This document shows, one piece after another, positions 1 through 6,691 of a stretch of 11,595 nt of DNA. Each line of letters opens with the position of its first letter. Positions within the stretch are counted from its first letter, which is position 1. Made by a program: the position numbers and the translations under genes. This DNA comes from an uncultured Ruminococcus sp. (GTDB lineage Bacteria > Bacillota > Clostridia > Oscillospirales > Ruminococcaceae), in the NCBI GenBank assembly GCA_945867875.1, contig CAMBJF010000059.1:1-11595 (forward strand), in the 5' to 3' direction. The notes under the pieces are model-generated. The model was not told where the DNA came from. It saw only the letters and a program-made list of their open reading frames with translations, and did no database searches.

Positions 1-854
1 ACCGTGAGTATCACAGCCGCAGCGACAACCGCCGCTCCCACAGCCGCTCCCAGAACTCCTCCGAGAATGGAGTCGCAGGCTTTGACAGGCTCAATTTTTC
101 TGACTATAAGAACAATATTTACAATTATCCTCAGTATAATATTCACAGCCGTGAACACCACAGCCCATATCACTGCACTTATCATTCTAATTGCAGCGGG
201 ACGGACAAGCGTTTTTTCGATATACTTAGCCGTGCCCTCGGTCTGCGAATCCTTGGACTTTATTCCGAAAACATCGTAAACAATAGCTTCGTGAGCACTG
301 CTGTCCGTAAGAAAATCCTTTACGGAGCTTTCAGAGACCTTTACCCCCACGGGCAGCCTGTCATTTATTCTGTCTGTAACCAGTCCGCTGTACTGCGAAG
401 CTATACTATTTATTTTATCACGAAATGTCTCATTAGTCAAGAGGTCGTTTACATCAATGCCCGCAAGGGAAAACACCTTTGAAAACTGCTCTCTCATAAC
501 TTCGTCATCAGTGCTCAGATAATCCCTTACAAGTTGCTTTAATTCGTCAGAACCGCCGAGATTATCGTCAATAAATGTGTCTGCGGACTTTTCGGCCTCG
601 TCCTTCAGCTTGTTGACAGTTTCATCTCTTACATCTTTAACGGCAGTATCTATCTTTTCGCTTACCGTTTCCGCAAAATAATCATCATATATCTTTGAAG
701 TTATGGGATAAGACGAAAGTGCCGCAGCAGCGGAAAATGCTATGACAAGGCACACAAGGCTGAGCACCGTCCTTAGTACTCCCCTTTTGAAGCCACGGCC
801 GATAAAAGCGATAAGTATTACCGCAGCCACGATATCATAAATATACGGGAACAT
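1..854 (-). CDS. CvpA-family membrane protein, partial at the left edge (C-terminus missing)
   Basis: I read an open frame from an ATG at 854 down to the window edge: 284 codons plus two bases, no stop. Residues 5-20 and 26-48 are hydrophobic helices joined by a Gly-Phe-Lys-Arg-Gly turn, and residues 222-252 and 266 onward are further membrane helices around a short Leu-Gly-Gly-Val-Leu-Gly motif. This layout is typical of the CvpA (colicin V production) family, inner-membrane proteins whose exact role is unsettled. Between helices 2 and 3 lies a hydrophilic, charged, mostly helical segment of about 165 residues (49-215), probably extracytoplasmic and larger than in typical CvpA proteins. It follows the DUF5711 gene by 29 bases, so it is probably cotranscribed. 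The nearest Shine-Dalgarno-like AGAGGTG is about 13 bases upstream of the ATG, rather far, but I saw no better in-frame start. The family call is good; function is unknown. Confidence 0.75.
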   Translation of the reverse strand, partial: MFPYIYDIVAAVILIAFIGRGFKRGVLRTVLSLVCLVIAFSAAAALSSYPITSKIYDDYFAETVSEKIDTAVKDVRDETVNKLKDEAEKSADTFIDDNLGGSDELKQLVRDYLSTDDEVMREQFSKVFSLAGIDVNDLLTNETFRDKINSIASQYSGLVTDRINDRLPVGVKVSESSVKDFLTDSSAHEAIVYDVFGIKSKDSQTEGTAKYIEKTLVRPAAIRMISAVIWAVVFTAVNIILRIIVNIVLIVRKIEPVKACDSILGGVLGAAVGAAVVAAAVILT

Positions 855-883
855 TATAAAACAAATTCACCTCTGAAATCTTA

Positions 884-2065
884 TCAGCCGCTGTAATTTA
901 TGCGGTTGACGATGTCATAGCCTAACAGGAATATATATTTTCCGCAGCGGCAGAAATCATCGTAATCGTCCTCAAGGAGTATTTTTCCGCCGAGAATACC
1001 GTCTGAGCTGTAAATGTCGATGCCCGAATCATTCAGAATGCACACTTCGGCATTGCCGGTATATACTTTCTTTGCTTCTTCATCAAGGGTCAGTACAACA
1101 GGAGATGCGCAGTCCGAACCGACAAAGGAAATGAGAGTCGTTCTTCTCAGGTCGGTATTTTCCGTAATGACCGCAGAAATATTGCCCGAAGCGTCATAGT
1201 CGGTTATTGGGTCGTTATACTCATACTGAGAGGTAAGCACTCCGTCCTTGGTAAAGCCTGCGGTTATGGTGTCGCCTATCATAATTATGCCGTCATCGGT
1301 GAATTTTACATCAAGGGCAAGTGTGGGCACAGGGTCGCTTTCCCACATAGGTTCGGTGTCCTTGAAATCAAACCGCTTCATTTTTGAATAAAGCTGACCG
1401 CCCTCAGCGGTAAGAACTGTAATGACACAGCCGCTGCTGTTATCATTAAAGGTCACATTTATAATACGGCTGTCATAGCTGAAATAGGTGAAAACAGGCT
1501 CTCCGCCGGGGTCATAAATTTTGAGCATAGCAAGATATTTGTCCGATTTTGTGACCACAGCGGCATAATCAGACTTTGAAAGCTCCGCTATGTAAATAAC
1601 ATCGTCCGCAGTTTTGGTGTAAATGTTCTTGTATTTGCTTTCGAGACTGAACTCCCTGCCGCCCTCATCGTAAATCAGTGCCTTGGAGCCTGATACGGCG
1701 AGTATGGGATTTGCATAGGTATGCTGGCGCTCGTTCATGACCTTTCCGTCAACGCTGTAAACATGGAACTTGGATTCATCAAGGAGCGCAAGAGCACCGT
1801 CCATATCCATAAGCTGGAAGCCCGAGCCGCCCTCAACTTTAAGGGGAAATTTGCCCTCGGAAAGATCGGCAGTCTCTTCTGATGCGATATTTTCGGGAAT
1901 GGTGGTCATAATGCCTTTGAAATAAGGCAGCCACATATCTCTTGTAAACACAGCAACAGCCACAGCGCCGCATATAAGAAGAATGACAAACATCTTGATA
2001 AGCATATTTTTGGTCTGCTTAGCCTGCCTCTTTTTTCTAAGCTCCGAGATATCCGTTACGGGCAT
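884..2065 (-). CDS. DUF5711-type membrane-anchored beta-propeller-like protein
   Basis: A protein of 393 residues with a short basic cytoplasmic N-terminus, one membrane helix at about residues 22-41, and a long extracytoplasmic part rich in beta-strand and Asp/Gly turns repeated about every 40 residues, as in a beta-propeller. I recognise it as like the DUF5711 family of Clostridia, which has no established function. A start six bases upstream, at 2071, is also in frame, but it lies only one base from the AGGAGG at 2073-2078, whereas the ATG at 2065 is seven bases away, so I chose 2065. The AGGAGG overlaps the truA stop codon, suggesting translational coupling to truA. The following gene encodes a CvpA-family protein; both have extracytoplasmic parts and could act together at the envelope, which is inference only. 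Confidence 0.8.
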   Translation of the reverse strand: MPVTDISELRKKRQAKQTKNMLIKMFVILLICGAVAVAVFTRDMWLPYFKGIMTTIPENIASEETADLSEGKFPLKVEGGSGFQLMDMDGALALLDESKFHVYSVDGKVMNERQHTYANPILAVSGSKALIYDEGGREFSLESKYKNIYTKTADDVIYIAELSKSDYAAVVTKSDKYLAMLKIYDPGGEPVFTYFSYDSRIINVTFNDNSSGCVITVLTAEGGQLYSKMKRFDFKDTEPMWESDPVPTLALDVKFTDDGIIMIGDTITAGFTKDGVLTSQYEYNDPITDYDASGNISAVITENTDLRRTTLISFVGSDCASPVVLTLDEEAKKVYTGNAEVCILNDSGIDIYSSDGILGGKILLEDDYDDFCRCGKYIFLLGYDIVNRINYSG

Positions 2066-2072
2066 AACCATT

Positions 2073-2078
2073 CCTCCT
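2073..2078 (-). promoter_or_regulatory. Ribosome binding site of the DUF5711-type gene, overlapping the truA stop
   Basis: A perfect AGGAGG on the minus strand. Its first base is the last base of the truA TGA stop codon. It is 7 bases from the ATG at 2065 but 1 base from the ATG at 2071, so it decides in favour of the second ATG. Confidence 0.75.
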
Positions 2079-2821
2079 CAGTCATAAAAAACACGGTTCA
2101 AATAAAGTCCGCAGGGCTTTGCGGTAACACCCGCACGCTCCCTGTCACGGCTTTCGATTATTTCTGGCAGTTCATCGGGGGATATACGTCCCTCGCTCAC
2201 GTAAATAAGCGTCCCTGCGATTATCCTCACCATATTGTAAAGAAAGCCGTCTCCCCTGACGGTCAGGGTAACAATATCGCCGTCACGCCTTGTCTCGCAC
2301 AAGGACACCGTGCGGACGGTATTTTCCTTGATGCCCAGTGCTCCGCAGAAGCAAAGGAAATCGTGGGTTCCCTCAATATATTTTCCTGCCATGTTCATCT
2401 TTTCAATATCCAGCTCATAGGGATAATGAAGTGCAAGGCCATCAAGAAAAGGGTCTCTCACAGCACGGTTCAAAATTTTATAGATGTACTCTTTGCCCTT
2501 GCAGGAATATCTTGCGTGAAAATCCATAGAAACTTCTTCGCAGTCAAGCACGGCAATATCCGCAGGGAGCAGACTGTTCATTCCACGGATAATATTATTG
2601 CAGGGTATGGGGTGTTCGGTGGTAAACGAAAAGAAATATTCATTTGCGTGAACGCCTGTGTCCGTTCTTGAACAGCCCTGAATTTTTACCTCAGAGGCTG
2701 TAAGACGTGAGAGCCTGTCCTCGAGGATATTCTGGACGGACACTGCATTTTCCTGACGCTGAAAGCCGTGATATGCCGTTCCGCAGTATGCCGTCTTAAC
2801 TTTTAAATTGCGGACTGACAC
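2078..2821 (-). CDS. truA: tRNA pseudouridine(38-40) synthase TruA
   Basis: A 247-residue protein, the normal size for TruA, which converts uridines 38, 39 and 40 of the tRNA anticodon arm to pseudouridine in the cytoplasm. The diagnostic Arg-Thr-Asp-Thr-Gly-Val-His-Ala motif is at residues 52-59, with the catalytic Asp at 54. The N-terminal Tyr-His-Gly-Phe-Gln motif (17-21) and the C-terminal Phe-Leu-Tyr-Asn-Met-Val-Arg motif are also present. The start is GTG at 2821, eight bases after AGGAGG (2830-2835). It lies 16 bases after ecfT, the usual arrangement in Firmicutes, where truA closes the ecfA1-ecfA2-ecfT operon. Nothing is missing from the active site. Confidence 0.97.
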   Translation of the reverse strand: MSVRNLKVKTAYCGTAYHGFQRQENAVSVQNILEDRLSRLTASEVKIQGCSRTDTGVHANEYFFSFTTEHPIPCNNIIRGMNSLLPADIAVLDCEEVSMDFHARYSCKGKEYIYKILNRAVRDPFLDGLALHYPYELDIEKMNMAGKYIEGTHDFLCFCGALGIKENTVRTVSLCETRRDGDIVTLTVRGDGFLYNMVRIIAGTLIYVSEGRISPDELPEIIESRDRERAGVTAKPCGLYLNRVFYD

Positions 2822-2829
2822 ACGACAGC

Positions 2830-2835
2830 CCTCCT
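2830..2835 (-). promoter_or_regulatory. Ribosome binding site supporting the GTG start of truA
   Basis: AGGAGG on the minus strand, eight bases before the GTG at 2821 and just downstream of the ecfT stop codon (2838-2840). No in-frame ATG lies near it, so it supports the GTG start. Confidence 0.75.
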
Positions 2836-2837
2836 TT

Positions 2838-3650
2838 TTATCTGAAAATTATCTTTCCCATATCAATTATCATAACGCCGCCGAGAAAAAGCAGTGAAAG
2901 GCACAGGGCAGCATAATCCGCTCCGCCCGATACAAGAGTTTTGAGCTTTGTTCGTCCCTCGCCGCCGTTGTAGCAGCGGCATTCCATTGCAAGAGCAAGC
3001 TCCTCCGCTCTTCTGAAAGAGGACACAAACAGAGGAATGATTATGGGAACAAGTGCCTTTGCACGCTCAACAAGAGTTCCGCTGTCCATATCAGCTCCCC
3101 TTGCCTTCTGAGCGGACATTATCTTATCCGTTTCTTCGATAAGAGTGGGAATAAATCTCAGCGCAATGGTCATCATCATCGCAAGCTCGTGAACGGGAAA
3201 ATGAAGCTTTGAAAGGGGCTTCATCATCTGCTCGATAGCGTCTGTGAGCACGATGGGAGAGGTGGTGTAGGTAAGCAGCGATGAGCCGCATATAAGGGCT
3301 ATGAGCCTTATTATCATATATCCCGAGGTGATAAGTCCGTTGTCGGTTATCCTTATTTTCCAGATATGGAACACCGTCACGCCGTCAATGAAGAAAATAT
3401 TCAGCACAGATGTGAATATTATGATCGGTATAATAGGCTTCATACTCTTGATGATAAGCTTGGGAGAAAGCTTTGATGCAAGGAATGCTATCACGAAAAA
3501 TACGAGGGACAGTATAAGTGCAGGAAAGCTGTCTGCGGAAAATATCATCACAATAAATATGGCTGTTATAACTATCTTAAAGCGTGCATCAAGCCTGTGA
3601 ACAGCGGAATCCATAGGAAAATACTGTCCGATGGTAATATCCTTAAGCAT
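2838..3650 (-). CDS. ecfT: ECF transporter transmembrane component EcfT
   Basis: EcfT is the membrane scaffold of energy-coupling factor transporters: it joins the EcfA1/EcfA2 ATPases to exchangeable substrate-binding S components. From the ATG at 3650 the protein has 270 residues. It shows the typical start (residues 5-20, Ile-Gly-Gln-Tyr to His-Arg-Leu), several membrane helices (about 26-60, 70-90, 107-127 and 243-264), and both coupling helices: Ala-Arg-Gly at 183-185, and the second motif at 221-226 as Ala-Met-Glu-Cys-Arg-Cys, followed by Gly-Gly-Glu-Gly-Arg-Thr. The second motif is usually Ala-Arg-Gly or Ala-Arg-Cys, so Cys224 is a small variation. The frame opens 30 bases further upstream, but AGGAGG at 3659-3664 lies eight bases from the ATG at 3650, and family members begin at this Met. 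It overlaps the ecfA2 stop by eight bases, a sign of translational coupling. Confidence 0.95.
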   Translation of the reverse strand: MLKDITIGQYFPMDSAVHRLDARFKIVITAIFIVMIFSADSFPALILSLVFFVIAFLASKLSPKLIIKSMKPIIPIIIFTSVLNIFFIDGVTVFHIWKIRITDNGLITSGYMIIRLIALICGSSLLTYTTSPIVLTDAIEQMMKPLSKLHFPVHELAMMMTIALRFIPTLIEETDKIMSAQKARGADMDSGTLVERAKALVPIIIPLFVSSFRRAEELALAMECRCYNGGEGRTKLKTLVSGGADYAALCLSLLFLGGVMIIDMGKIIFR

Positions 3651-4521
3651 TTTCAAGACCTCCTCTGCCGTTCTTTTCAAGATACTCTTTTATGGTCTTG
3701 AGAGCAAATTCAACGGTGTAAACATCGCCTCTGATGTCGATTCCACGCTGACGGAGAAGAGAAAAAATGCGTGTTATCTGGGGCACGGAAAGTCCTACAG
3801 ATGAAATTTCCTCGGCTCTTGCAAAGACCGCAGGTGGCGTGTCGTAGCAGAGCACCTCGCCCTTGTTCATAACAAGTATCTTGCTTGCAAAACGTGCAAC
3901 GTCCTCCATACTGTGAGAAACAAGGAGCACTGTGGACTTGGTCTCATCGTGATACTGCTTTATCTGGTCGAGAACATTTTCACGTCCCTTGGGGTCAAGT
4001 CCCGCCGCAGGTTCATCGCGCACAAGCACCGTGGGACGCCTCGCCATAACTCCCGCAATGGCACCACGCCTTTTCTGACCGCCCGAAAGCTCAAAGGGCG
4101 ATTTTTTCAGAAGCTCCGGGCTTATTCCCACAAGCTCCGCCGTTTCTCTCACACGCTTGTCGATCTCTGCTTCATCAAGCCCCATATTTTTTGGCCCGAA
4201 GGCAATGTCCTTGTAAACCGTGTCCTCAAATATCTGATATTCGGGGTACTGAAAAACAAGTCCTACCTTAAAACGGATATCTCTGAGCTTAACGTCCTTG
4301 CTCCAGATATCCGTTCCGTCAATAAACACCTTGCCCGAGGTAGGCTTAACAAGCCCGTTGAAATGCTGGATAAGGGTAGACTTGCCCGAACCTGTGTGGC
4401 CGATAACGCCAACAAGCTCTCCCTCCTCTATCTCAAGGTCAACATTATTCACCGCAGTCTTTTCAAAGGGCGTGCCCTGACTGTAGGTGTAGGTAAGTTT
4501 TTCGGTTCTGATAACAGCCAT
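3643..4521 (-). CDS. ecfA2: ECF transporter ATP-binding subunit EcfA2 with an altered Walker B region
   Basis: One of the two cytoplasmic ABC ATPases that power ECF vitamin or metal uptake; 292 residues, normal length. Walker A is Gly-His-Thr-Gly-Ser-Gly-Lys-Ser-Thr at 41-49, the Q-loop Gln is 91 in the EcfA2-typical Phe-Gln-Tyr-Pro-Glu-Tyr-Gln, the signature Leu-Ser-Gly-Gly-Gln is at 145-149, Walker B ends in Asp169-Glu170, the D-loop is Gly-Leu-Asp-Pro, and the H-loop His is 203. Odd: residues 153, 161 and 168 are Gly, Arg and Arg, where the EcfA1 paralogue here has Val, Met and Leu. Arg168 sits in the normally hydrophobic Walker B strand. Each change is explicable as one T-to-G substitution (plus-strand positions 4064, 4040 and 4019). 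The start ATG has GGAGG five bases upstream. The gene overlaps ecfT and lies downstream of two unrelated membrane genes that separate it from ecfA1. Confidence 0.95.
   Translation of the reverse strand: MAVIRTEKLTYTYSQGTPFEKTAVNNVDLEIEEGELVGVIGHTGSGKSTLIQHFNGLVKPTSGKVFIDGTDIWSKDVKLRDIRFKVGLVFQYPEYQIFEDTVYKDIAFGPKNMGLDEAEIDKRVRETAELVGISPELLKKSPFELSGGQKRRGAIAGVMARRPTVLVRDEPAAGLDPKGRENVLDQIKQYHDETKSTVLLVSHSMEDVARFASKILVMNKGEVLCYDTPPAVFARAEEISSVGLSVPQITRIFSLLRQRGIDIRGDVYTVEFALKTIKEYLEKNGRGGLENA
3659..3664 (-). promoter_or_regulatory. Ribosome binding site fixing the ecfT start inside the ecfA2 3' end
   Basis: AGGAGG on the minus strand, eight bases before the ATG at 3650 and inside the last codons of ecfA2. 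It favours 3650 over an in-frame ATG at 3680, which has no comparable site. Confidence 0.7.
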
Positions 4522-4577
4522 TTTTGCCTCCGTTTCGGATACATTTCCCTGTGGGGATAATGTTCCTCAGATGAATT

Positions 4578-5408
4578 TTAAAGGGTCTCGCTTCTTTTAA
4601 GCTTGTTTGCCATATAAAGCTGAGATATGATGTTCACGGCGGGGAGCGCCGAAAGAAGCGAATATATCACAGCCTTTTTCTTTGAAATCGCATTGTCCTT
4701 GTAAAGCTTTCTCATAAAAGCTATCGTAAATATTATAGTGACTGCCTCCATAGTGCAGAACCCAAGTCCGCATACAGCCGCACATATCCCTGAGGGAAGT
4801 GACACAGCCACTGCATATGCTCCAGCCGCAAGTATGTACATAGGAGCGACGATCGCCATTATAATAAATCCTATGCCGAATGTGATAAGTCCTATGAAAA
4901 TCGAGAAAAGTATCATCGGCAGAAGTCCGCTGACTACATAGCCAAGCACATTGACAGCTATGAAGCATACAAACACTGCAACAGCCGCTGAAAATACTGT
5001 GCCGATAACTGCGGATATCACAGGAAGCTTACGTAATGCCTCGTCATCATAATCATATGACTTTTTGCGGCTTCCCACCGCCATTCGTATCAGTCCGATA
5101 CAGGGCAGAAGGAATGACGGAAAAGCCAGTACACATTCGATAATGTACACTATTATTTTTGAAAAGTCAATGCCCATTTCACTGAGTGTTGTCAATGCAT
5201 CATATGACTCGTTCAGCTCCGATGATATGTCAAATCCGATTGCGCCAATGCACAAAATGATTCCCGAAAGCACGGGAAACAGCAGGTATATTACCCCTGC
5301 TCCCGCAGCACCTCGGTTTATCTTTCCTGCACAGTCAGCGCCGAAATAAACTATGCATATAACGGATATCAACATAACGGCTATCAGAAGTATGACAGCG
5401 ATCCCCAT
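4578..5408 (-). CDS. Unrecognised polytopic membrane protein, 276 residues, inside the ECF operon
   Basis: I do not recognise this protein. It is strongly hydrophobic, with about seven likely membrane helices (roughly residues 2-22, 36-58, 83-110, 128-156, 160-186, 188-230, possibly two helices, and 245-262). A charged loop at 113-127 (Arg-Lys-Lys, then Tyr/Asp-rich) and a basic C-terminal region are also visible. The C-terminus has Pro-Ala-Val-Asn-Ile-Ile at 256-261, a motif shared with the small membrane protein encoded just upstream. The start ATG follows a GGGGGA Shine-Dalgarno by about eight bases and the upstream gene by 12 bases, so the two are surely cotranscribed. It lies between ecfA1 and ecfA2, where the family normally has no gene. 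It is longer than usual S components (about 180-200 residues), and I see no S-component signature, so a role in ECF transport is only a positional guess. Confidence 0.8.
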   Translation of the reverse strand: MGIAVILLIAVMLISVICIVYFGADCAGKINRGAAGAGVIYLLFPVLSGIILCIGAIGFDISSELNESYDALTTLSEMGIDFSKIIVYIIECVLAFPSFLLPCIGLIRMAVGSRKKSYDYDDEALRKLPVISAVIGTVFSAAVAVFVCFIAVNVLGYVVSGLLPMILFSIFIGLITFGIGFIIMAIVAPMYILAAGAYAVAVSLPSGICAAVCGLGFCTMEAVTIIFTIAFMRKLYKDNAISKKKAVIYSLLSALPAVNIISQLYMANKLKRSETL

Positions 5409-5420
5409 AAAATATCCCCC

Positions 5421-5702
5421 TTATGAATTCTTAAGAGACTTGTAAGCGATAACGCCGAGGGCAATAAGTGCAATGATGTTCACCGCAGGAATGAGCATAA
5501 GAACGAGGAATCCCACGCATTTGAGGAGAGAGAAAACTCCCTTTCCGAGAAGCGATATAAGGAGCCATACTCCGCCGATTATGCAGACAATTGCCGCAAT
5601 GCAGAAAAACAGAAGCACTCCGACTCCCGAGAAAAGGGAGACCACGGTTATCCCTGCAATAATAAGAAGCGCCGCCAGTGAAATAAGTGTTAAGATCATC
5701 AT
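5421..5702 (-). CDS. Small unrecognised membrane protein, 93 residues, inside the ECF operon
   Basis: A short, almost wholly hydrophobic protein with about three membrane helices (residues 3-25, 28-52 and 60-86) and a short basic tail (Tyr-Lys-Ser-Leu-Lys). It is the first gene after the only substantial intergenic gap in the window. AGGAG lies eight bases before the first of two tandem ATG codons (5702 and 5699), and a TATAAT box lies further upstream. Residues 72-77 read Pro-Ala-Val-Asn-Ile-Ile, also found near the C-terminus of the next gene product. Pro-x-x-Asn motifs of this kind before a final helix occur in several small uncharacterised membrane protein families, so similarity between the two may reflect a common membrane motif and not homology. 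Function unknown. Confidence 0.75.
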   Translation of the reverse strand: MMILTLISLAALLIIAGITVVSLFSGVGVLLFFCIAAIVCIIGGVWLLISLLGKGVFSLLKCVGFLVLMLIPAVNIIALIALGVIAYKSLKNS

Positions 5703-5801
5703 AATAAAATCTCCTTTCAGATATAGCTTTAAGCTGTGTAATTATAATACCGCACATTCCTTAAATCTGCGCTGAAAAAGGATTAGAATATGATTAAAAA
5801 A
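5703..5801 (-). other. Intergenic region between ecfA1 and the small membrane gene
   Basis: At 99 bases this is the longest gap in the window. It is AT-rich, with T-runs after the ecfA1 stop but no GC-rich hairpin, so I see no convincing terminator and read-through from ecfA1 is possible. It holds the TATAAT promoter element at 5741-5746, a short AGCTT-T-AAGCT palindrome at 5725-5735 near the expected transcription start, and the ribosome binding site at 5711-5715. Confidence 0.6.
5741..5769 (-). promoter_or_regulatory. Candidate sigma-A promoter for the membrane genes and ecfA2-ecfT-truA
   Basis: On the minus strand a perfect TATAAT lies at 5746-5741. At a 17-base spacing the -35 hexamer would be CAGATT (5769-5764), a poor match to TTGACA, and there is no TGn extension. 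The AT-rich context, the position in the only real intergenic gap, and a start point near 5735, about 33 bases before the ATG, all fit a working but weak or activator-dependent promoter. Confidence 0.45.
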
Positions 5802-6680
5802 TCACTGACCCTTAAGTAGCTTTTCAAGATAATCCGCACAGGCTTCCTCGGTGATTATGTGAGTGTCCGCATCTTTTCTGCCGCTTTTTTGCAGAAGATA
5901 CATAAGCTGTGTGGACTGGGGAACGTCAAGTCCCACTTCTCTGAGCTTCTCAACATTTGAAAAGACTTCAGAGGGGATATCGTCAAGAATGACCTTTCCG
6001 CTGTCCATAACAACAACTCTGTCAGCCTGAGCAGCCTCGTCCATATAGTGGGTGATGAGTACTATGGTAACGCCGTTTTCACGGTTTAAACGCTTGATAG
6101 TTTTCATAACCTCACGCCGTCCGGCAGGGTCAAGCATTGCAGTCGGCTCGTCAAGGACGATGCAGTCGGGCTTCATTGCGATTATTCCCGCAATGGCAAC
6201 TCTCTGCTTCTGACCGCCCGAAAGCTGTGAGGGAGCGTGCTCTCTGTACTCGTACATTCCAACGGCTTTCAGCGCTTCATCAACACGGACACGCATTTCA
6301 TCGGGAGGGACACCCATATTTTCAAGTGCAAACGCCACGTCCTCCTCAACAACAGATGCAACTATCTGATTGTCGGGATTCTGGAACACCATTCCGATGT
6401 GCTTTCTGATGTCAAAAAGCTTGCTTTCATCGGAGGTGTCAAAACCTGCCGACATCATCTTTCCGCCGCAGGGCAGCAGTATTGCATTGGTGTGCTTGGC
6501 AAAGGTGGATTTTCCGCAGCCGTTGTGTCCGAGAATAACGGTAAAGCTGCCTTTTTCTATGGACAAGTTCAGGTCTTCAAAAACAAGTATCCTGTTTTCT
6601 TCCTGTCCGTTTTCAGATTCGCCCTCAGACATATCGGAATAATAGAACATAAGGTCCTTTGCAGAAATTATATTTTCCAT
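5802..6680 (-). CDS. ecfA1: ECF transporter ATP-binding subunit EcfA1
   Basis: The partner ATPase of EcfA2 in the ECF energy-coupling module; 292 residues. All ABC motifs are intact: Walker A Gly-His-Asn-Gly-Cys-Gly-Lys-Ser-Thr at 51-59, Q-loop Gln100 in Phe-Gln-Asn-Pro-Asp-Asn-Gln, signature Leu-Ser-Gly-Gly-Gln at 153-157, Walker B Val-Leu-Asp-Glu-Pro at 175-179, D-loop Met-Leu-Asp-Pro, and H-loop His211. The Asn-Pro-Asp-Asn Q-loop marks it as EcfA1 and not EcfA2. An acidic stretch at about 16-29 is inserted before the strand that usually follows the first tyrosines. The ATG at 6680 has GAGGAG only three bases upstream, a tight spacing, and the gene lies 11 bases after the methyltransferase gene. 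Downstream a 99-base gap and two membrane genes separate it from ecfA2. Confidence 0.95.
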   Translation of the reverse strand: MENIISAKDLMFYYSDMSEGESENGQEENRILVFEDLNLSIEKGSFTVILGHNGCGKSTFAKHTNAILLPCGGKMMSAGFDTSDESKLFDIRKHIGMVFQNPDNQIVASVVEEDVAFALENMGVPPDEMRVRVDEALKAVGMYEYREHAPSQLSGGQKQRVAIAGIIAMKPDCIVLDEPTAMLDPAGRREVMKTIKRLNRENGVTIVLITHYMDEAAQADRVVVMDSGKVILDDIPSEVFSNVEKLREVGLDVPQSTQLMYLLQKSGRKDADTHIITEEACADYLEKLLKGQ

Positions 6681-6691
6681 AAACTCCTCAC

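Noticed and set aside
3913..4560. A 215-codon plus-strand open frame opposite ecfA2
   Set aside because: It lies wholly antisense to a clear ABC ATPase gene, its translation resembles no protein family I know, and the codon bias of the minus-strand gene explains the lack of stops.
4522..4577. Short CCC-GGG inverted repeat before ecfA2 as a terminator or regulator
   Set aside because: The stem is only four bases, with no T-run after it and no conserved riboswitch-like structure in 56 bases.
5725..5735. AGCTT-T-AAGCT palindrome near the expected transcription start of the small membrane gene
   Set aside because: Stems of five bases with a one-base centre occur often by chance in AT-rich DNA and cannot form a stable RNA hairpin; an operator role has no further support.
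5770..5801. T-rich stretch after the ecfA1 stop codon as an intrinsic terminator
   Set aside because: There is no GC-rich inverted repeat before the T-runs, only a weak four-base A/T stem.
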